Numbered from the stretch's first letter, positions 1 through 7,670 are shown. The stretch is DNA of 64,000 bases from Chthonomonas sp. (GCA_016788585.1 JAEURP010000009.1:62001-126000); one strand, 5' to 3'. Numbers and translations: made by a program. Notes: generated by a model from the letters alone, not told the origin.

Positions 1-84
1 GTCTATGGCTAATAGCTGATAGCTGTTGGCTTAGGAACAATCATTCTCCATACGGCTATCGACCATCGACCAACAGCCATAGAC
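1..84. repeat. Inverted array of degenerate 7-base words (array A)
   Basis: The left arm reads as consecutive heptamers such as TATGGCT, AATAGCT, GATAGCT and GTTGGCT. The right arm, read on the minus strand, gives TATGGCT, GTTGGTC, GATGGTC and GATAGCC. Bases 1-10 and 75-84 are exact reverse complements, and 22-29 match 70-77 in a different register. It lies just downstream of tRNA-Lys and may continue beyond the window edge. Confidence 0.6.
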
Positions 85-90
85 CGAAAA

Positions 91-166
91 TGGTGAGACG
101 GCTGGGACTCGAACCCAGGACCCACGCCTTAAAAGGGCGATGCTCTACCGACTGAGCTACCGTCTC
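91..166 (-). tRNA. tRNA-Lys (anticodon TTT)
   Basis: On the minus strand a 7-bp acceptor stem GAGACGG/CCGTCTC closes a cloverleaf with D-arm GCTCAGTCGGTAGAGC, anticodon loop CTTTTAA (anticodon TTT) and a GGTTCGAGTCC T-arm. The 3' CCA is encoded. The anticodon stem has four clean pairs plus a T-T apposition at its base. It is divergent from purM. Confidence 0.95.
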
Positions 167-194
167 GAACTGACCGCAGGGTACCCCGCTCCGG

Positions 195-200
195 TATCCT
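195..200 (+). promoter_or_regulatory. -10 element of purM (leaderless type)
   Basis: TATCCT ends 6 bases before the ATG of purM, so the transcript would start at or next to the start codon. The only -35-like match is CTGACC at 170-175, a weak one. Confidence 0.55.
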
Positions 201-206
201 GACGCC

Positions 207-1244
207 ATGCCGGACCAGCCTTTGACCTATGCCTCGTCGGGTGTGGACATCGATTCCGCCCAGCGATCCATCCGGTCGCTTGAGAGTGCGATTAAGGCCA
301 CCTACGACGATCGCGTGCTGAGCAATGTCGGCGGATTTGGCGGGCTGTTCTCCGGTACGTTTGAGGGTCTCAACCGACCGATTCTTGTCAGTAGCATAGA
401 CGGTGTGGGCACCAAAACCAAAGTCGCGGCGATGATGGGCGACTTCCGCCACCTGGGCGCGGACATCGTCAACCACTGCATCAACGACATCCTCTGCCAA
501 GGCGCAAAGCCTCTGTTTTTCATGGATTATTTCGGCTGCTCGCAACTCTCTCCGACGGTTTTTGACCAAGTGGTTAGGGGCGCTGCCGAGGCTTGCGAAG
601 CCCAAGGATGCGCCTTGATCGGCGGCGAAACCGCCGAGATGCCTGGGGTTTATCTCGACGACGAGATTGATATTGTCGGCGCGATCGTCGGTGTTGTAGA
701 CGGCGACAAGAAGCTACCCAACGGCGCGTCGCGAGCAGGAGACAAGGTGATTGGCCTCGCCAGCGATGGTCTACACACGAACGGCTATTCGTTAGCCCGA
801 AAAGCTCTCTTCGAGAAGGGAGGCCTTAGTGTTCGCGATGAACTTGCCGAAGGTGTGACCATTGGTGAAGCGCTTCTCAAACCGCATCGTTGCTATGCGA
901 AAGCCGTTCACGCGGTGATGGAAGAGATGGGTGGTGTTCACGCCATTGCTCACATTACGGGCGGGGGGCTCTACGACAACATCCCGCGTGTTCTGCCCAG
1001 CGACCTTCAAGTCCTGCTCGACCGCCGCACCTTCACCCCACCCGAGCTTTTCCAGCTCATTCAGCGCACTGGCGAGGTGCCGGATTTCGAGATGTACCGC
1101 TCGTTCAACATGGGTATCGGCCTAGTACTGATCGCGGATAAAGACCTCGCGTCGGCAATCGTCACCCGTCTCGGCCAACTCGGTGAAAACGCCGCCATCA
1201 TTGGCGAACTACAAGACGGGCCGAATGATGTGCAAATCGTATAA
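207..1244 (+). CDS. purM: Phosphoribosylformylglycinamidine cyclo-ligase (AIR synthetase)
   Basis: Closes the imidazole ring in de novo purine synthesis, turning FGAM and ATP into AIR in the cytoplasm. The 345-residue length is normal for PurM. Visible family motifs are GGFGGLFSG near residue 42, the substrate/Mg loop SSIDGVGTKTKVA near 62, GADIVNHCINDIL near 84 and GGETAEMPGVY near 138. It stands alone, with no other pur gene in the window. The start is supported by a TATCCT hexamer 6 bases upstream and no Shine-Dalgarno sequence. It converges on the flgM-like gene, with repeat array B in the gap. Confidence 0.97.
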   Translation: MPDQPLTYASSGVDIDSAQRSIRSLESAIKATYDDRVLSNVGGFGGLFSGTFEGLNRPILVSSIDGVGTKTKVAAMMGDFRHLGADIVNHCINDILCQGAKPLFFMDYFGCSQLSPTVFDQVVRGAAEACEAQGCALIGGETAEMPGVYLDDEIDIVGAIVGVVDGDKKLPNGASRAGDKVIGLASDGLHTNGYSLARKALFEKGGLSVRDELAEGVTIGEALLKPHRCYAKAVHAVMEEMGGVHAIAHITGGGLYDNIPRVLPSDLQVLLDRRTFTPPELFQLIQRTGEVPDFEMYRSFNMGIGLVLIADKDLASAIVTRLGQLGENAAIIGELQDGPNDVQIV

Positions 1245-1245
1245 G

Positions 1246-1338
1246 GGTGCTGGGTGTGGTTGGGTATTGCGGGGAATAGCTGGGTGTCGCTGATTAATCC
1301 CAGCTAAACCAAGCCATCCCCAGCAACCCCCAGCTAAC
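1246..1338. repeat. Inverted array of degenerate decamers (array B)
   Basis: The left arm (to about 1291) can be cut into ten-base words ending in GGG, such as TGTGGTTGGG, TATTGCGGGG and AATAGCTGGG. The right arm read on the minus strand gives GGTTGCTGGG, GATGGCTTGG and TTTAGCTGGG. The arms meet at ATTAAT near 1291-1296. It fills the gap between the convergent purM and flgM-like genes and overlaps the last codon of the latter, so it could serve as a two-way terminator here, but it has no T-run. Confidence 0.6.
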
Positions 1339-1597
1339 TAACGCGATCGACAATCGCACGCCGAATCATCGCATCTGCGATCTCTTCGCCTGATGGATGC
1401 CAAATGCCGGCTTGCATTTGAGCTCGGATTTCGGCGACGCGGTCTTCGCGGTCGGGCATGGCAATGACATCAGCAGTGATCTGCTTAATCATTGGGCCGT
1501 CGGTTGGGAGGGGGCTGGGAGCAGATTCGTCAACGATCTGGCGCTCGCGAGTAGTCGAGCTCATGACCTTTTCGAGTTCAGTTTTGCTAATTTGCAT
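1334..1597 (-). CDS. flgM: FlgM-like anti-sigma-28 factor
   Basis: Expected to bind and hold the flagellar sigma factor (FliA/SigD) until the hook-basal body is complete. The 87-residue product is small and polar. Its C-terminal half, from DREDRVAEIRAQ at about residue 48 through HPSGEEIADAMIRRAI to the end, matches the sigma-binding helices of FlgM-family proteins; the N-terminal half is unstructured and Pro/Ser rich. The ATG follows AGAGGCG at a normal distance, so unlike many neighbours it has a leader. That leader carries a c-di-GMP riboswitch and a sigma-28-like promoter. No other flagellar regulator is adjacent; flagellin lies 34 kb away. The family call rests on pattern recognition. 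Confidence 0.72.
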   Translation of the reverse strand: MQISKTELEKVMSSTTRERQIVDESAPSPLPTDGPMIKQITADVIAMPDREDRVAEIRAQMQAGIWHPSGEEIADAMIRRAIVDRVS

Positions 1598-1600
1598 GGT

Positions 1601-1619
1601 GTCGCCTCTGATGTGCGAC
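1601..1619 (-). promoter_or_regulatory. Hairpin at the flgM ribosome binding site (candidate expression platform)
   Basis: On the minus strand GTCGC (1619-1615) pairs with GCGAC (1605-1601), and the AGAGG Shine-Dalgarno bases lie in the loop and stem top, a few bases before the ATG. Upstream GACGC bases in the 5' hairpin could compete for the GCGTC that overlaps this stem. This suggests translational control by the riboswitch; the switching scheme is inference. Confidence 0.4.
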
Positions 1620-1624
1620 GCCGC

Positions 1625-1705
1625 CTTCCATTAGGTAACCCGGCTGGCCCCTAGGGCTCCGTGGCTTTGCGTCCCACCGTCGCCGATGGTTTGCCATTAT
1701 CTTGG
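1625..1705 (-). ncRNA. Cyclic di-GMP-I riboswitch (GEMM-I)
   Basis: The minus strand shows the GEMM-I core in order: GGCAAACC (1695-1688), a hairpin, GGGACGCAAAGCC, a second stem region and AGCCGGGTTACC ending at 1634. The first G of GGCAAACC corresponds to the specificity position G20 of c-di-GMP aptamers; cGAMP-preferring variants have A there. It sits 37 bases upstream of the flgM-like start codon on the same strand. Confidence 0.9.
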
Positions 1706-1718
1706 ACGCTTGCGTCCA
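1703..1718 (-). promoter_or_regulatory. 5'-terminal hairpin of the flgM leader
   Basis: TGGACGC and GCGTCCA form a perfect 7-bp inverted repeat around a two-base centre, exactly where the transcript from the sigma-28-like promoter would begin. It may protect the 5' end or exchange pairing with the downstream GCGTC near the ribosome binding site. Confidence 0.45.
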
Positions 1719-1724
1719 CTTCTA

Positions 1725-1752
1725 ATAACGGCACATTCGCCGCGTTTCTTTA
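1725..1752 (-). promoter_or_regulatory. Sigma-28 (FliA/SigD)-like promoter of flgM
   Basis: Reading the minus strand, TAAAGAAA begins at 1752 and GCCGTTAT occupies 1732-1725, with 16 bases between TAAA and GCCG. The flagellar sigma consensus is TAAA, 14-16 bases, then GCCGATAA or GCCGATAT. The predicted start near 1718 leads straight into the 5' hairpin and the riboswitch. Confidence 0.6.
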
Positions 1753-1777
1753 GGGTGATTTTTGAGAAAGTTTGGAT

Positions 1778-1856
1778 GTCGGTCAAAGTCGGTGAGGTCA
1801 GTGAGTCGGTAGCGCTTTTAGCACAGACTTACCGACCTAACCGACTACCGACCCAC
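1778..1856. repeat. Inverted array of degenerate 8-9 base words (array C)
   Basis: The left arm (1778-1813) repeats GTCGGT-type words: GTCGGTCAAA, GTCGGTGAG, GTCAGTGA and GTCGGTAG. The right arm (about 1827-1854) read on the minus strand gives GTCGGTA, GTCGGTTAG, GTCGGTAA and GTCTGTGC. GTCGGTAG at 1805-1812 and its complement at 1845-1852 are exact. It lies between the end of the GH109 gene and the flgM promoter. Confidence 0.55.
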
Positions 1857-1862
1857 AATCCC

Positions 1863-3239
1863 CTAGTTATTCAAATTTACCGGCCTCATCTGAGCGAAAT
1901 GCCCCCGAGTGAAATCGGGAATGTCAATGCTCTGACTTCGATTTGCGACCGACCACTCGCTGAGTGGCGAAATGCAAGACCAAGACGCAGCGTCGTAAAC
2001 ATCCTGGTCCAATGGCAATCCATTGCGCAAGCAGTAGATGATTCGCCAGACCATGATGAAGTCCATGCCGCCATGGCCTCCGTGCGCTTTGGCTTCGACT
2101 TGGAGCTTCTTCCAAAGCGGATGGTCGTACTTCTGACGTAGTTTTGCCAAATCCTCGCCTTCCATCCATTCCTCTGGCCCATTCGGCACGCCGTCGCCCG
2201 TGTATCGAGCCGGGAAACCCGCCCAAACCCCGTTGGTTCCCTGAATCATGTTATGCCGCGTGTAGGGGCGGGGAAGTTGTTCATCCCACTGAATCATGAT
2301 TGTGCGACCCTGAAGCGTCTTCACGATAGTCGTATTGATGTCACCACACACGAACTTTAGCTTGCGCCTATCGTGCCCTTCGGGAAACTCCTGCTTGGCG
2401 TAAAGACCGCGCATCTTCGATGGCGAACTCACGCTACTGAGGTAATCCATTCGATCTCCTCGATTGATCCCCATATAGTGCGCGACCGGCCCAAGACCGT
2501 GGGTGGGATAGAGGTTGCCATTGCGCTTCGCGTATTCCAAAGTTCGCCACGATCCAGTGCCATGCTCGATCTCCTTCATCTGCCAGCGCAGGTCGTGGAT
2601 GTAAGCCGCCTCGCCGTGGAGCAGGTCGCCGAACAAGCCCCGTCGAACCATGTTCAAGACCATCAATTCCTCTTGCCCATAGTTCACGTTTTCCAGCATC
2701 ATGCAGTGCTTGCCTGTCCTCTCGGCGACCTCGACCAACTGCCAGCATCCATCAATCGTTACGGCTGCAGGAACCTCGATCAGCGCGTGGCACCCGGCTT
2801 CCATCGTGGCCACGGCCATAGGGACATGCCAATCCCAAGGCGTGCTGATGAACACGGCGTCGAGTTTGCACTCAGCAAGCATCCGCACGTAGTCCTTTTC
2901 GCCCTGTGTGTAGAGCCTGGCCGCGGGGCGCCCGGCTCTTGTCACCATCGCCTGGCCCTTTTCCGCGCTCGGCACATGGCTATCGCAAATCGCGACAATT
3001 TCAACGCTTTCGCAGTTCATTGCCGAAGCCAGATGGCTCGGCCCGCGCGCTCCCATGCCGATGAATGCGACTCGAACTGTGCCGAGAGGCTCTGTGTGGC
3101 GGTCATAGGCTGAGCCTGGCTTTGTCTTCAGCGACCGGTTGAGTCTCGGTTTTCCGGTTTGCGCATCAACTCCCGCGGCCAGCGCCAACCCTCCTAATGT
3201 AGCCAACCCAAGAACATCGCGACGAGACAAAGACGCCAT
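1863..3239 (-). CDS. Gfo/Idh/MocA family protein, GH109 alpha-N-acetylgalactosaminidase-like
   Basis: GH109 enzymes cleave terminal alpha-GalNAc with an enzyme-bound NAD. After a twin-arginine signal (SRRDVLGLATLGG, residues 5-17) comes a Rossmann start VRVAFIGMGARG near residue 55, then the motifs YPTHGLGPVAHYMGINRGDR and GHGGMDFIMVWRIIYCLRNG that mark GH109 rather than plain dehydrogenases. Length is 458 residues from this start. A longer upstream frame exists, but it would overlap the divergent gene and lacks the signal at its N terminus; TAGTAT 5 bases before this ATG also supports it. Export through Tat would place it outside the inner membrane. Substrate is not proven. Confidence 0.85.
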   Translation of the reverse strand: MASLSRRDVLGLATLGGLALAAGVDAQTGKPRLNRSLKTKPGSAYDRHTEPLGTVRVAFIGMGARGPSHLASAMNCESVEIVAICDSHVPSAEKGQAMVTRAGRPAARLYTQGEKDYVRMLAECKLDAVFISTPWDWHVPMAVATMEAGCHALIEVPAAVTIDGCWQLVEVAERTGKHCMMLENVNYGQEELMVLNMVRRGLFGDLLHGEAAYIHDLRWQMKEIEHGTGSWRTLEYAKRNGNLYPTHGLGPVAHYMGINRGDRMDYLSSVSSPSKMRGLYAKQEFPEGHDRRKLKFVCGDINTTIVKTLQGRTIMIQWDEQLPRPYTRHNMIQGTNGVWAGFPARYTGDGVPNGPEEWMEGEDLAKLRQKYDHPLWKKLQVEAKAHGGHGGMDFIMVWRIIYCLRNGLPLDQDVYDAASWSCISPLSEWSVANRSQSIDIPDFTRGHFAQMRPVNLNN

Positions 3240-3244
3240 AGCCG

Positions 3245-3250
3245 ATACTA
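3245..3250 (-). promoter_or_regulatory. -10 element of the GH109 gene (leaderless type)
   Basis: TAGTAT on the minus strand, 5 bases before the ATG at 3239. Confidence 0.5.
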
Positions 3251-3288
3251 CCCATGAACTGATGCAACCCAAAGGGCAATCAAACCGA

Positions 3289-3294
3289 TAAGAT
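3289..3294 (+). promoter_or_regulatory. -10 element of the gene at 3301 (leaderless type)
   Basis: TAAGAT, 6 bases before the ATG. Both promoters of this divergent pair fit into 61 bases. Confidence 0.5.
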
Positions 3295-3300
3295 AGCGTC

Positions 3301-3888
3301 ATGGCTTCACGTCTTTTGCTTTCAGTTCCTATCATCGTCGCCGCTGTTGGCTTGGGTGCTTTTGCCCAGAGCCAAAATGGCCCTCCCGATCCCGTAGCGC
3401 TCATGAACGCTCAGCGCGAGGCGATGAAGTCCCTCGACAAGATGCAGGGCACGTGGCGCGGCGATGCTTGGGCAATTTTGCCCGATGGCTCCAAGAAGGA
3501 AATGACTCAGACCGAGCGCTCCGGACCCATGCTCGATGGAACGGTCCGCGTCGTAGAGGGCCGGGGCTACACCAAGGAGGGCAAGGTAGAGTTCAATGCT
3601 CTCGCCGTCATCTCGTACTCACCGGCAACCAAGAAGTTCATGATGAAGAGCTTTGCCAATGGTCAAACCGGCGAGTTTGAGGTCAGGCCGACCGACACCG
3701 GCTTCACCTGGGAAATCCCCGCCGGCCCAATGATCATCCGCTACACGGCGACGATCACCAAGGATTCATGGCACGAGATAGGCGAACGCATCATGCCCGG
3801 CAAGGATCCGATCCGCATCGTCGAGCTCAACCTCAAGAAAATCGGCGACACCAACTGGCCCGCTGAAGGCTTCGTGAAGCAGAAGTAG
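3301..3888 (+). CDS. Secreted DUF1579-like protein
   Basis: A 195-residue exported protein of unknown function. Residues 1-23 form a signal peptide ending in AFA. The remainder is one beta-rich domain with GTWRGDAW near residue 50, conserved Gly and Thr strands and a SWHEIGER segment near 156, resembling the DUF1579 calycin-like fold. No catalytic motif is visible. It sits 22 bases before the deacylase gene in the same direction, but that gene has its own -10 element. Confidence 0.65.
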   Translation: MASRLLLSVPIIVAAVGLGAFAQSQNGPPDPVALMNAQREAMKSLDKMQGTWRGDAWAILPDGSKKEMTQTERSGPMLDGTVRVVEGRGYTKEGKVEFNALAVISYSPATKKFMMKSFANGQTGEFEVRPTDTGFTWEIPAGPMIIRYTATITKDSWHEIGERIMPGKDPIRIVELNLKKIGDTNWPAEGFVKQK

Positions 3889-3898
3889 GTTTCGACTG

Positions 3899-3904
3899 TA
3901 GAAT
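3899..3904 (+). promoter_or_regulatory. -10 element of the deacylase gene (leaderless type)
   Basis: TAGAAT, 6 bases before the GTG at 3911. Confidence 0.5.
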
Positions 3905-3910
3905 GAAGGC

Positions 3911-5479
3911 GTGAAGACCCTCGCCTTCATTCTTAGCCTCGCCGTTCTCGCCGCAAACCGAGCGCCCCAGCCCTACGACCTCATAATCAAAGGAGGGCGG
4001 ATCATTGACGGCACCGGCAATCCCGCCTACTTCTCCGACCTAGCCATCCAGAACGGGAAGATCGTGGCGATCGGGCGCAATCTCGGCCCGGCAAAGGAAA
4101 CGCTCAACGCCAAGGGAATGGTTGTCGCTCCCGGGTTCATCGACGTCCATACTCACGCAGAAAACGTAACGAGCTTGCCCGACGCCGAGAACTACACGCG
4201 AATGGGGGTCACGAGTATCGTTGTCGGCAACTGCGGCAGCTCGGCGCCCAATGTCGCGACCTTCTTGAAGCAGGTCGACGGCAAAGCGGCGGTCAATGTG
4301 GCGACGCTAGTTGGCCACAACACCGTACGATCGGCCGCGATGGGTGGCTCATTCGACCGGCCCCCAACCACCAAAGAGCTCACGCAAATGAGAACGGCGG
4401 TCGATAACGCCATGCGCCAGGGTGCGGTGGGGCTCTCGACCGGTCTCATCTACTTGCCGGGAACGTTCGCCAAGACCGACGAAATCGTCGCTTTGGCCAA
4501 GGTTGCCAACCAATACGACGGCATTTACGCGAGCCACATGCGGAACGAGAGTGACGAGATTCTCAAGGCGCTCGACGAGGCATTCGCCATCGGGCGAGGG
4601 GCCGGCATTCGGGTGCAGGTGAGCCACCTGAAGCTTGGAAAGGCGGGCTGGGGGAACACCGATAAGGTTTTGGACGCCCTTCGCCTTGCCCGCGAACAGG
4701 GGCTGGAAGTGACCCAAGATCAGTACGTCTATACCGCCAGCAGCACCAGCTTGACTCAAATGATCCCCAGCTGGGCCAAGGAAGGCGGCAAGGCAAAGTT
4801 CAAGGAGAGGCTGAATGACCCCGCAGTTAAGCAGCGAATGATCAATGAGATGAACAAGAATCTGGAGCTTCGAAGCGACATGGATTACGGTTACGCTGTG
4901 ATCGCCCGCTATGCCGACAACCCTGCCCTCAATGGCCTCACTGTTCCTGCCGCGACCAAGCATGTGAAGGGCGATGATTCCTTGGCAAGCCAGATGGAGT
5001 TTCTGTTCGAGGTCGAAGCCGGTTCAGGCGCGAGCGGCGTGTTCATCGGAATGAACGAAGAAGACATTAAGACCTTTATGCAACTGCCGACCACGATGTT
5101 CGCGGCCGATGGCTCCTGTCGCGATTTCGGCAAGGATGTTCCTCACCCTCGCAGCTACGGCAACAACGCGAGGGTGCTGGGCCGATATGTTCGAGAAATA
5201 AAGGCAATCCCGCTGGAGGATGCTGTTCGGAAAATGACCTCCCTTCCGGCAAACACGTTTCGCCTACGCGGGCGCGGCCTCGTCAAAGAGGGTTTTGCCG
5301 CAGATATCGTGGTGTTCGATCCAGCCAAGGTCCGAGATGTTTCAACCTACGACGACCCCCATCACTATGCTGAAGGCTTCAAGCATGTCATCGTGAATGG
5401 CGTTCCCGTCATTCGAGATGACAAGAGAACCGGTAAGCGCCCCGGTCGCGCATTGAGGCACACCGGGCCGCCCCGCTAG
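3911..5479 (+). CDS. N-acyl-D-amino-acid deacylase (D-aminoacylase family amidohydrolase)
   Basis: Hydrolyses N-acyl-D-amino acids to the free D-amino acid, probably in the periplasm because residues 1-15 look like a short signal peptide. The metal ligands of D-aminoacylases are visible: H80 and H82 in DVHTHAE, C108 in GNCGSS, H209 in YASHMRNES and H239 in VSHLKLG. The C terminus has the composite-domain motif KEGFAADIVVFDP. At 522 residues it fits the family. The start is GTG. Its stop overlaps the stop of the convergent PEP-CTERM gene through the shared palindrome CTAG. A role in recycling wall D-amino acids or dipeptides is inference. Confidence 0.85.
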   Translation: MKTLAFILSLAVLAANRAPQPYDLIIKGGRIIDGTGNPAYFSDLAIQNGKIVAIGRNLGPAKETLNAKGMVVAPGFIDVHTHAENVTSLPDAENYTRMGVTSIVVGNCGSSAPNVATFLKQVDGKAAVNVATLVGHNTVRSAAMGGSFDRPPTTKELTQMRTAVDNAMRQGAVGLSTGLIYLPGTFAKTDEIVALAKVANQYDGIYASHMRNESDEILKALDEAFAIGRGAGIRVQVSHLKLGKAGWGNTDKVLDALRLAREQGLEVTQDQYVYTASSTSLTQMIPSWAKEGGKAKFKERLNDPAVKQRMINEMNKNLELRSDMDYGYAVIARYADNPALNGLTVPAATKHVKGDDSLASQMEFLFEVEAGSGASGVFIGMNEEDIKTFMQLPTTMFAADGSCRDFGKDVPHPRSYGNNARVLGRYVREIKAIPLEDAVRKMTSLPANTFRLRGRGLVKEGFAADIVVFDPAKVRDVSTYDDPHHYAEGFKHVIVNGVPVIRDDKRTGKRPGRALRHTGPPR

Positions 5480-6444
5480 CCGCGTATTCGCCTTTTTCGC
5501 AGCGCTAAGGCGGCGAGTCCTAGCCCCATTGGCGCAAACATCGCCGGTTCCGGAGCAAGCACCATACCGATGCTGTAAACGCTCTGAACCCCGGTTGGCA
5601 CAAGGTTCTCGGTCCATGTATTCCACTGGCTACCATAGCCCTCGTCGTCATACTGGAGGAAGCGAGTTAGAGTTCCTGGATTTACCGAGTCACCCCCAAC
5701 GATGTAGGAACCGTCGTGGGCCGGCGCGAGAGAAACGGAAGTTGAGGTGGAGAAAGCCGTAAGATTGCTCGACGACATGCCTGCGAAGGTTCCACCGGGG
5801 GTGGTCTGTATTTTCAGGTGTCGATAAGTGTTCGTCGAATCCAACAGCACCAATGAGAAAACCCCATTGCCGCCTCGATTTGTTGTGACGAGGGCGTTGG
5901 ATACTCTGGTGAGAGTGATGGAACTGAGAACGTTGAAGGTCGAGGCAAGCGCTCCGGCAGATGTGTGAATGCGACCGGTTATGTTGCCGCCGATTGATGA
6001 CAACGCCAAGATATTGCCATTAGAAAGGATGTTTGCCCGGAAAACGCCGCTGGCTCCCGCGAGTGCCAGACTCGTTTGCGATCGATTCGCAATGTCCACA
6101 ATGTTTATCCCTGTACCAGTGGAGAAGATTCCTTGGTTATTGATGTAGTCATAGCTGTCCACAGTATGCGGAGCAAACCCAGCCCCATTCCCGCCAAAGA
6201 AGTCAAATCGGAAGTTACTGCCTGCGTTAATCTTCGCCTGCCCGTACTGCCCGCCGCCGTAGACCACCTGGGTCACATTCGGCGCCGTGATGCCGCCCAA
6301 GAAAACCCGGTTGACTGGGTCGTATCGGGTGATGCGATCCAGCGATGGCGTCGGTATGTACATCAAATCGAAACTGGCGAAGGATGGCGAGGTCGATCCG
6401 ATGATCAGCAAGGCACTTAGAATTGTTCGTCGCGATGCGAGCAT
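5476..6444 (-). CDS. PEP-CTERM sorting domain protein
   Basis: A 322-residue secreted protein with a signal peptide (residues 1-24, ending SFA) and a C-terminal PEP-CTERM tail: APEPAMFAPMGLGLAALAL followed by RKRRIRG. Such proteins are cut and sorted by an exosortase; none is in this window. The middle is Gly/Ser/Thr-rich with repeated beta strands such as YDPVNRVFLGG and GSYIVGGDS, resembling a propeller-like surface protein, but I cannot assign a function. Confidence 0.8.
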   Translation of the reverse strand: MLASRRTILSALLIIGSTSPSFASFDLMYIPTPSLDRITRYDPVNRVFLGGITAPNVTQVVYGGGQYGQAKINAGSNFRFDFFGGNGAGFAPHTVDSYDYINNQGIFSTGTGINIVDIANRSQTSLALAGASGVFRANILSNGNILALSSIGGNITGRIHTSAGALASTFNVLSSITLTRVSNALVTTNRGGNGVFSLVLLDSTNTYRHLKIQTTPGGTFAGMSSSNLTAFSTSTSVSLAPAHDGSYIVGGDSVNPGTLTRFLQYDDEGYGSQWNTWTENLVPTGVQSVYSIGMVLAPEPAMFAPMGLGLAALALRKRRIRG

Positions 6445-6450
6445 AGGAGC

Positions 6451-6456
6451 ATTATA
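6451..6456 (-). promoter_or_regulatory. -10 element of the PEP-CTERM gene (leaderless type)
   Basis: A perfect TATAAT on the minus strand, 6 bases before the ATG. Confidence 0.65.
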
Positions 6457-6497
6457 TGGGCAATGTCGCCAGAGTGATTACCAGGTTCGCTTTAGCG

Positions 6498-6503
6498 TAA
6501 AAT
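6498..6503 (+). promoter_or_regulatory. -10 element of the homogentisate dioxygenase gene (leaderless type)
   Basis: TAAAAT, 6 bases before the ATG at 6510. Confidence 0.55.
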
Positions 6504-6509
6504 GAGTTT

Positions 6510-7670
6510 ATGCCTCGCTATCACCGACTAGGCGACCTTCCTGCCCAGCGACACATTCAGTTTCGCAAGCCCGACGGCACCCTTTATGCCGAGCAGCTTT
6601 TCAGCACGCATGGATTTAGCGGCCCGATGGCCCTGATGTATCACATCAACCTGCCGACCGAGGTGATGGGTTGGGAAGATATGGGGCACATTGCGCCGGA
6701 GTTCTTAACCGACGAGGCGCTGCGCCACCGGCACTTTATCACTGGTCGAATGACCCCCAAGGGCGATGCGATCAGTGGGCGCGTTCCGCTGATGGGCAAT
6801 GCTGATGTCATTTGGAACAACGCTTGGGTCGCGGAGCAAATGACCGACTTCTTCAAGAATGCCGAGGCCGACGAGATTCACTTCATTCACGACGGAAGTG
6901 GGGTTCTAGAAACGATGTTTGGCGAAGTGCCCTTCCGTCCGGGCGACTACCTGGTCATTCCGCGCGGCACGATTTGGCGCATCAAGTTCGATAAGCTCCC
7001 AGTGCGATGCCTCGTGTTTGAGAGCCATGGCGAAGTCACGATTCCGCGCCGGTACCGAAATGACTTAGGCCAGCTTCAAGAGCACGCGCCCTATCACGAG
7101 CGCGACTTCCGGCCGCCAACCTCGCTGCCAACCCAGGACGTGAAGGGCACGTATCACGTGGTCGTCAAGGCTCGCCAGAGGCTCACGAAGTACACCTACG
7201 GCTATCATCCGTTCGACATCGTGGGTTGGGATGGCTATGTGTATCCGTACGCGTTCAGCATTCATGACTTTGCGCCGATCACCGGCAAGCTGCACATGCC
7301 TCCGCCGATTCACCAGACATTCCAGGCGCCGGGATTTGTGGTCTGCTCGTTCTGCCCCAGGGTCCTCGACTTTCATCCTCAAGCGGTTCCCATTCCGTAC
7401 AACCATTCGAACGTGGACAGCGACGAAGTCTTGTATTACTGCAACGACAAGTTCGGCTCGCGCAAGGGCATCCAAGAAGGCTCGATCACTATGCACCCGC
7501 TCGGCATTCCGCACGGGCCACAGCCAGGCGCAGTCGAGGCATCTTTGGGTCACACGAAGACCGAGGAGCTTGCCGTGATGCTGGACACCCACCGGCCGTT
7601 GTTTATGACGAAGGAAGCACTCGCGATCGAAGATCCGGACTATTGGAAGAGCTGGCAACCAAGAAATTAG
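6510..7670 (+). CDS. hmgA: Homogentisate 1,2-dioxygenase
   Basis: Opens the ring of homogentisate to maleylacetoacetate in tyrosine and phenylalanine breakdown, using Fe(II). The 386-residue protein is a two-cupin enzyme shorter than the roughly 430-440 residues of animal and proteobacterial forms. Visible are the N-terminal MYHINLPTEV region, GDYLVIPRGTIWRIKF of the first cupin, and the C-terminal iron-site region with HSNVDSDEVLYYC and MHPLGIPHGPQPG. Partner genes (maleylacetoacetate isomerase, fumarylacetoacetase) are not adjacent. A related dioxygenase specificity cannot be excluded. Confidence 0.85.
   Translation: MPRYHRLGDLPAQRHIQFRKPDGTLYAEQLFSTHGFSGPMALMYHINLPTEVMGWEDMGHIAPEFLTDEALRHRHFITGRMTPKGDAISGRVPLMGNADVIWNNAWVAEQMTDFFKNAEADEIHFIHDGSGVLETMFGEVPFRPGDYLVIPRGTIWRIKFDKLPVRCLVFESHGEVTIPRRYRNDLGQLQEHAPYHERDFRPPTSLPTQDVKGTYHVVVKARQRLTKYTYGYHPFDIVGWDGYVYPYAFSIHDFAPITGKLHMPPPIHQTFQAPGFVVCSFCPRVLDFHPQAVPIPYNHSNVDSDEVLYYCNDKFGSRKGIQEGSITMHPLGIPHGPQPGAVEASLGHTKTEELAVMLDTHRPLFMTKEALAIEDPDYWKSWQPRN

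Noticed and set aside
129-605. 158-codon open frame on the minus strand
   Set aside because: It is antisense to purM, overlaps tRNA-Lys at its end and has no recognisable domain; it follows from the codon bias of purM.
1246-1338. Array B as a plain intrinsic terminator
   Set aside because: It has no T-run, and related arrays F and G lie in divergent gaps where no terminator is needed.
2373-3113. 246-codon open frame on the plus strand
   Set aside because: It is entirely antisense to the GH109 gene, whose domains are clear, and the translated product has no signature.
3266-3294. Sigma-28 promoter before the gene at 3301 (CCGATAAG)
   Set aside because: A GCCGATAA-like string is present but no TAAA lies 14-16 bases upstream; a leaderless -10 explains it better.
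3240-3404. N-terminal extension of the GH109 gene
   Set aside because: The twin-arginine signal starts at 3239, the extension overlaps the divergent gene's promoter and 5' end, and a -10 element fits the shorter start.
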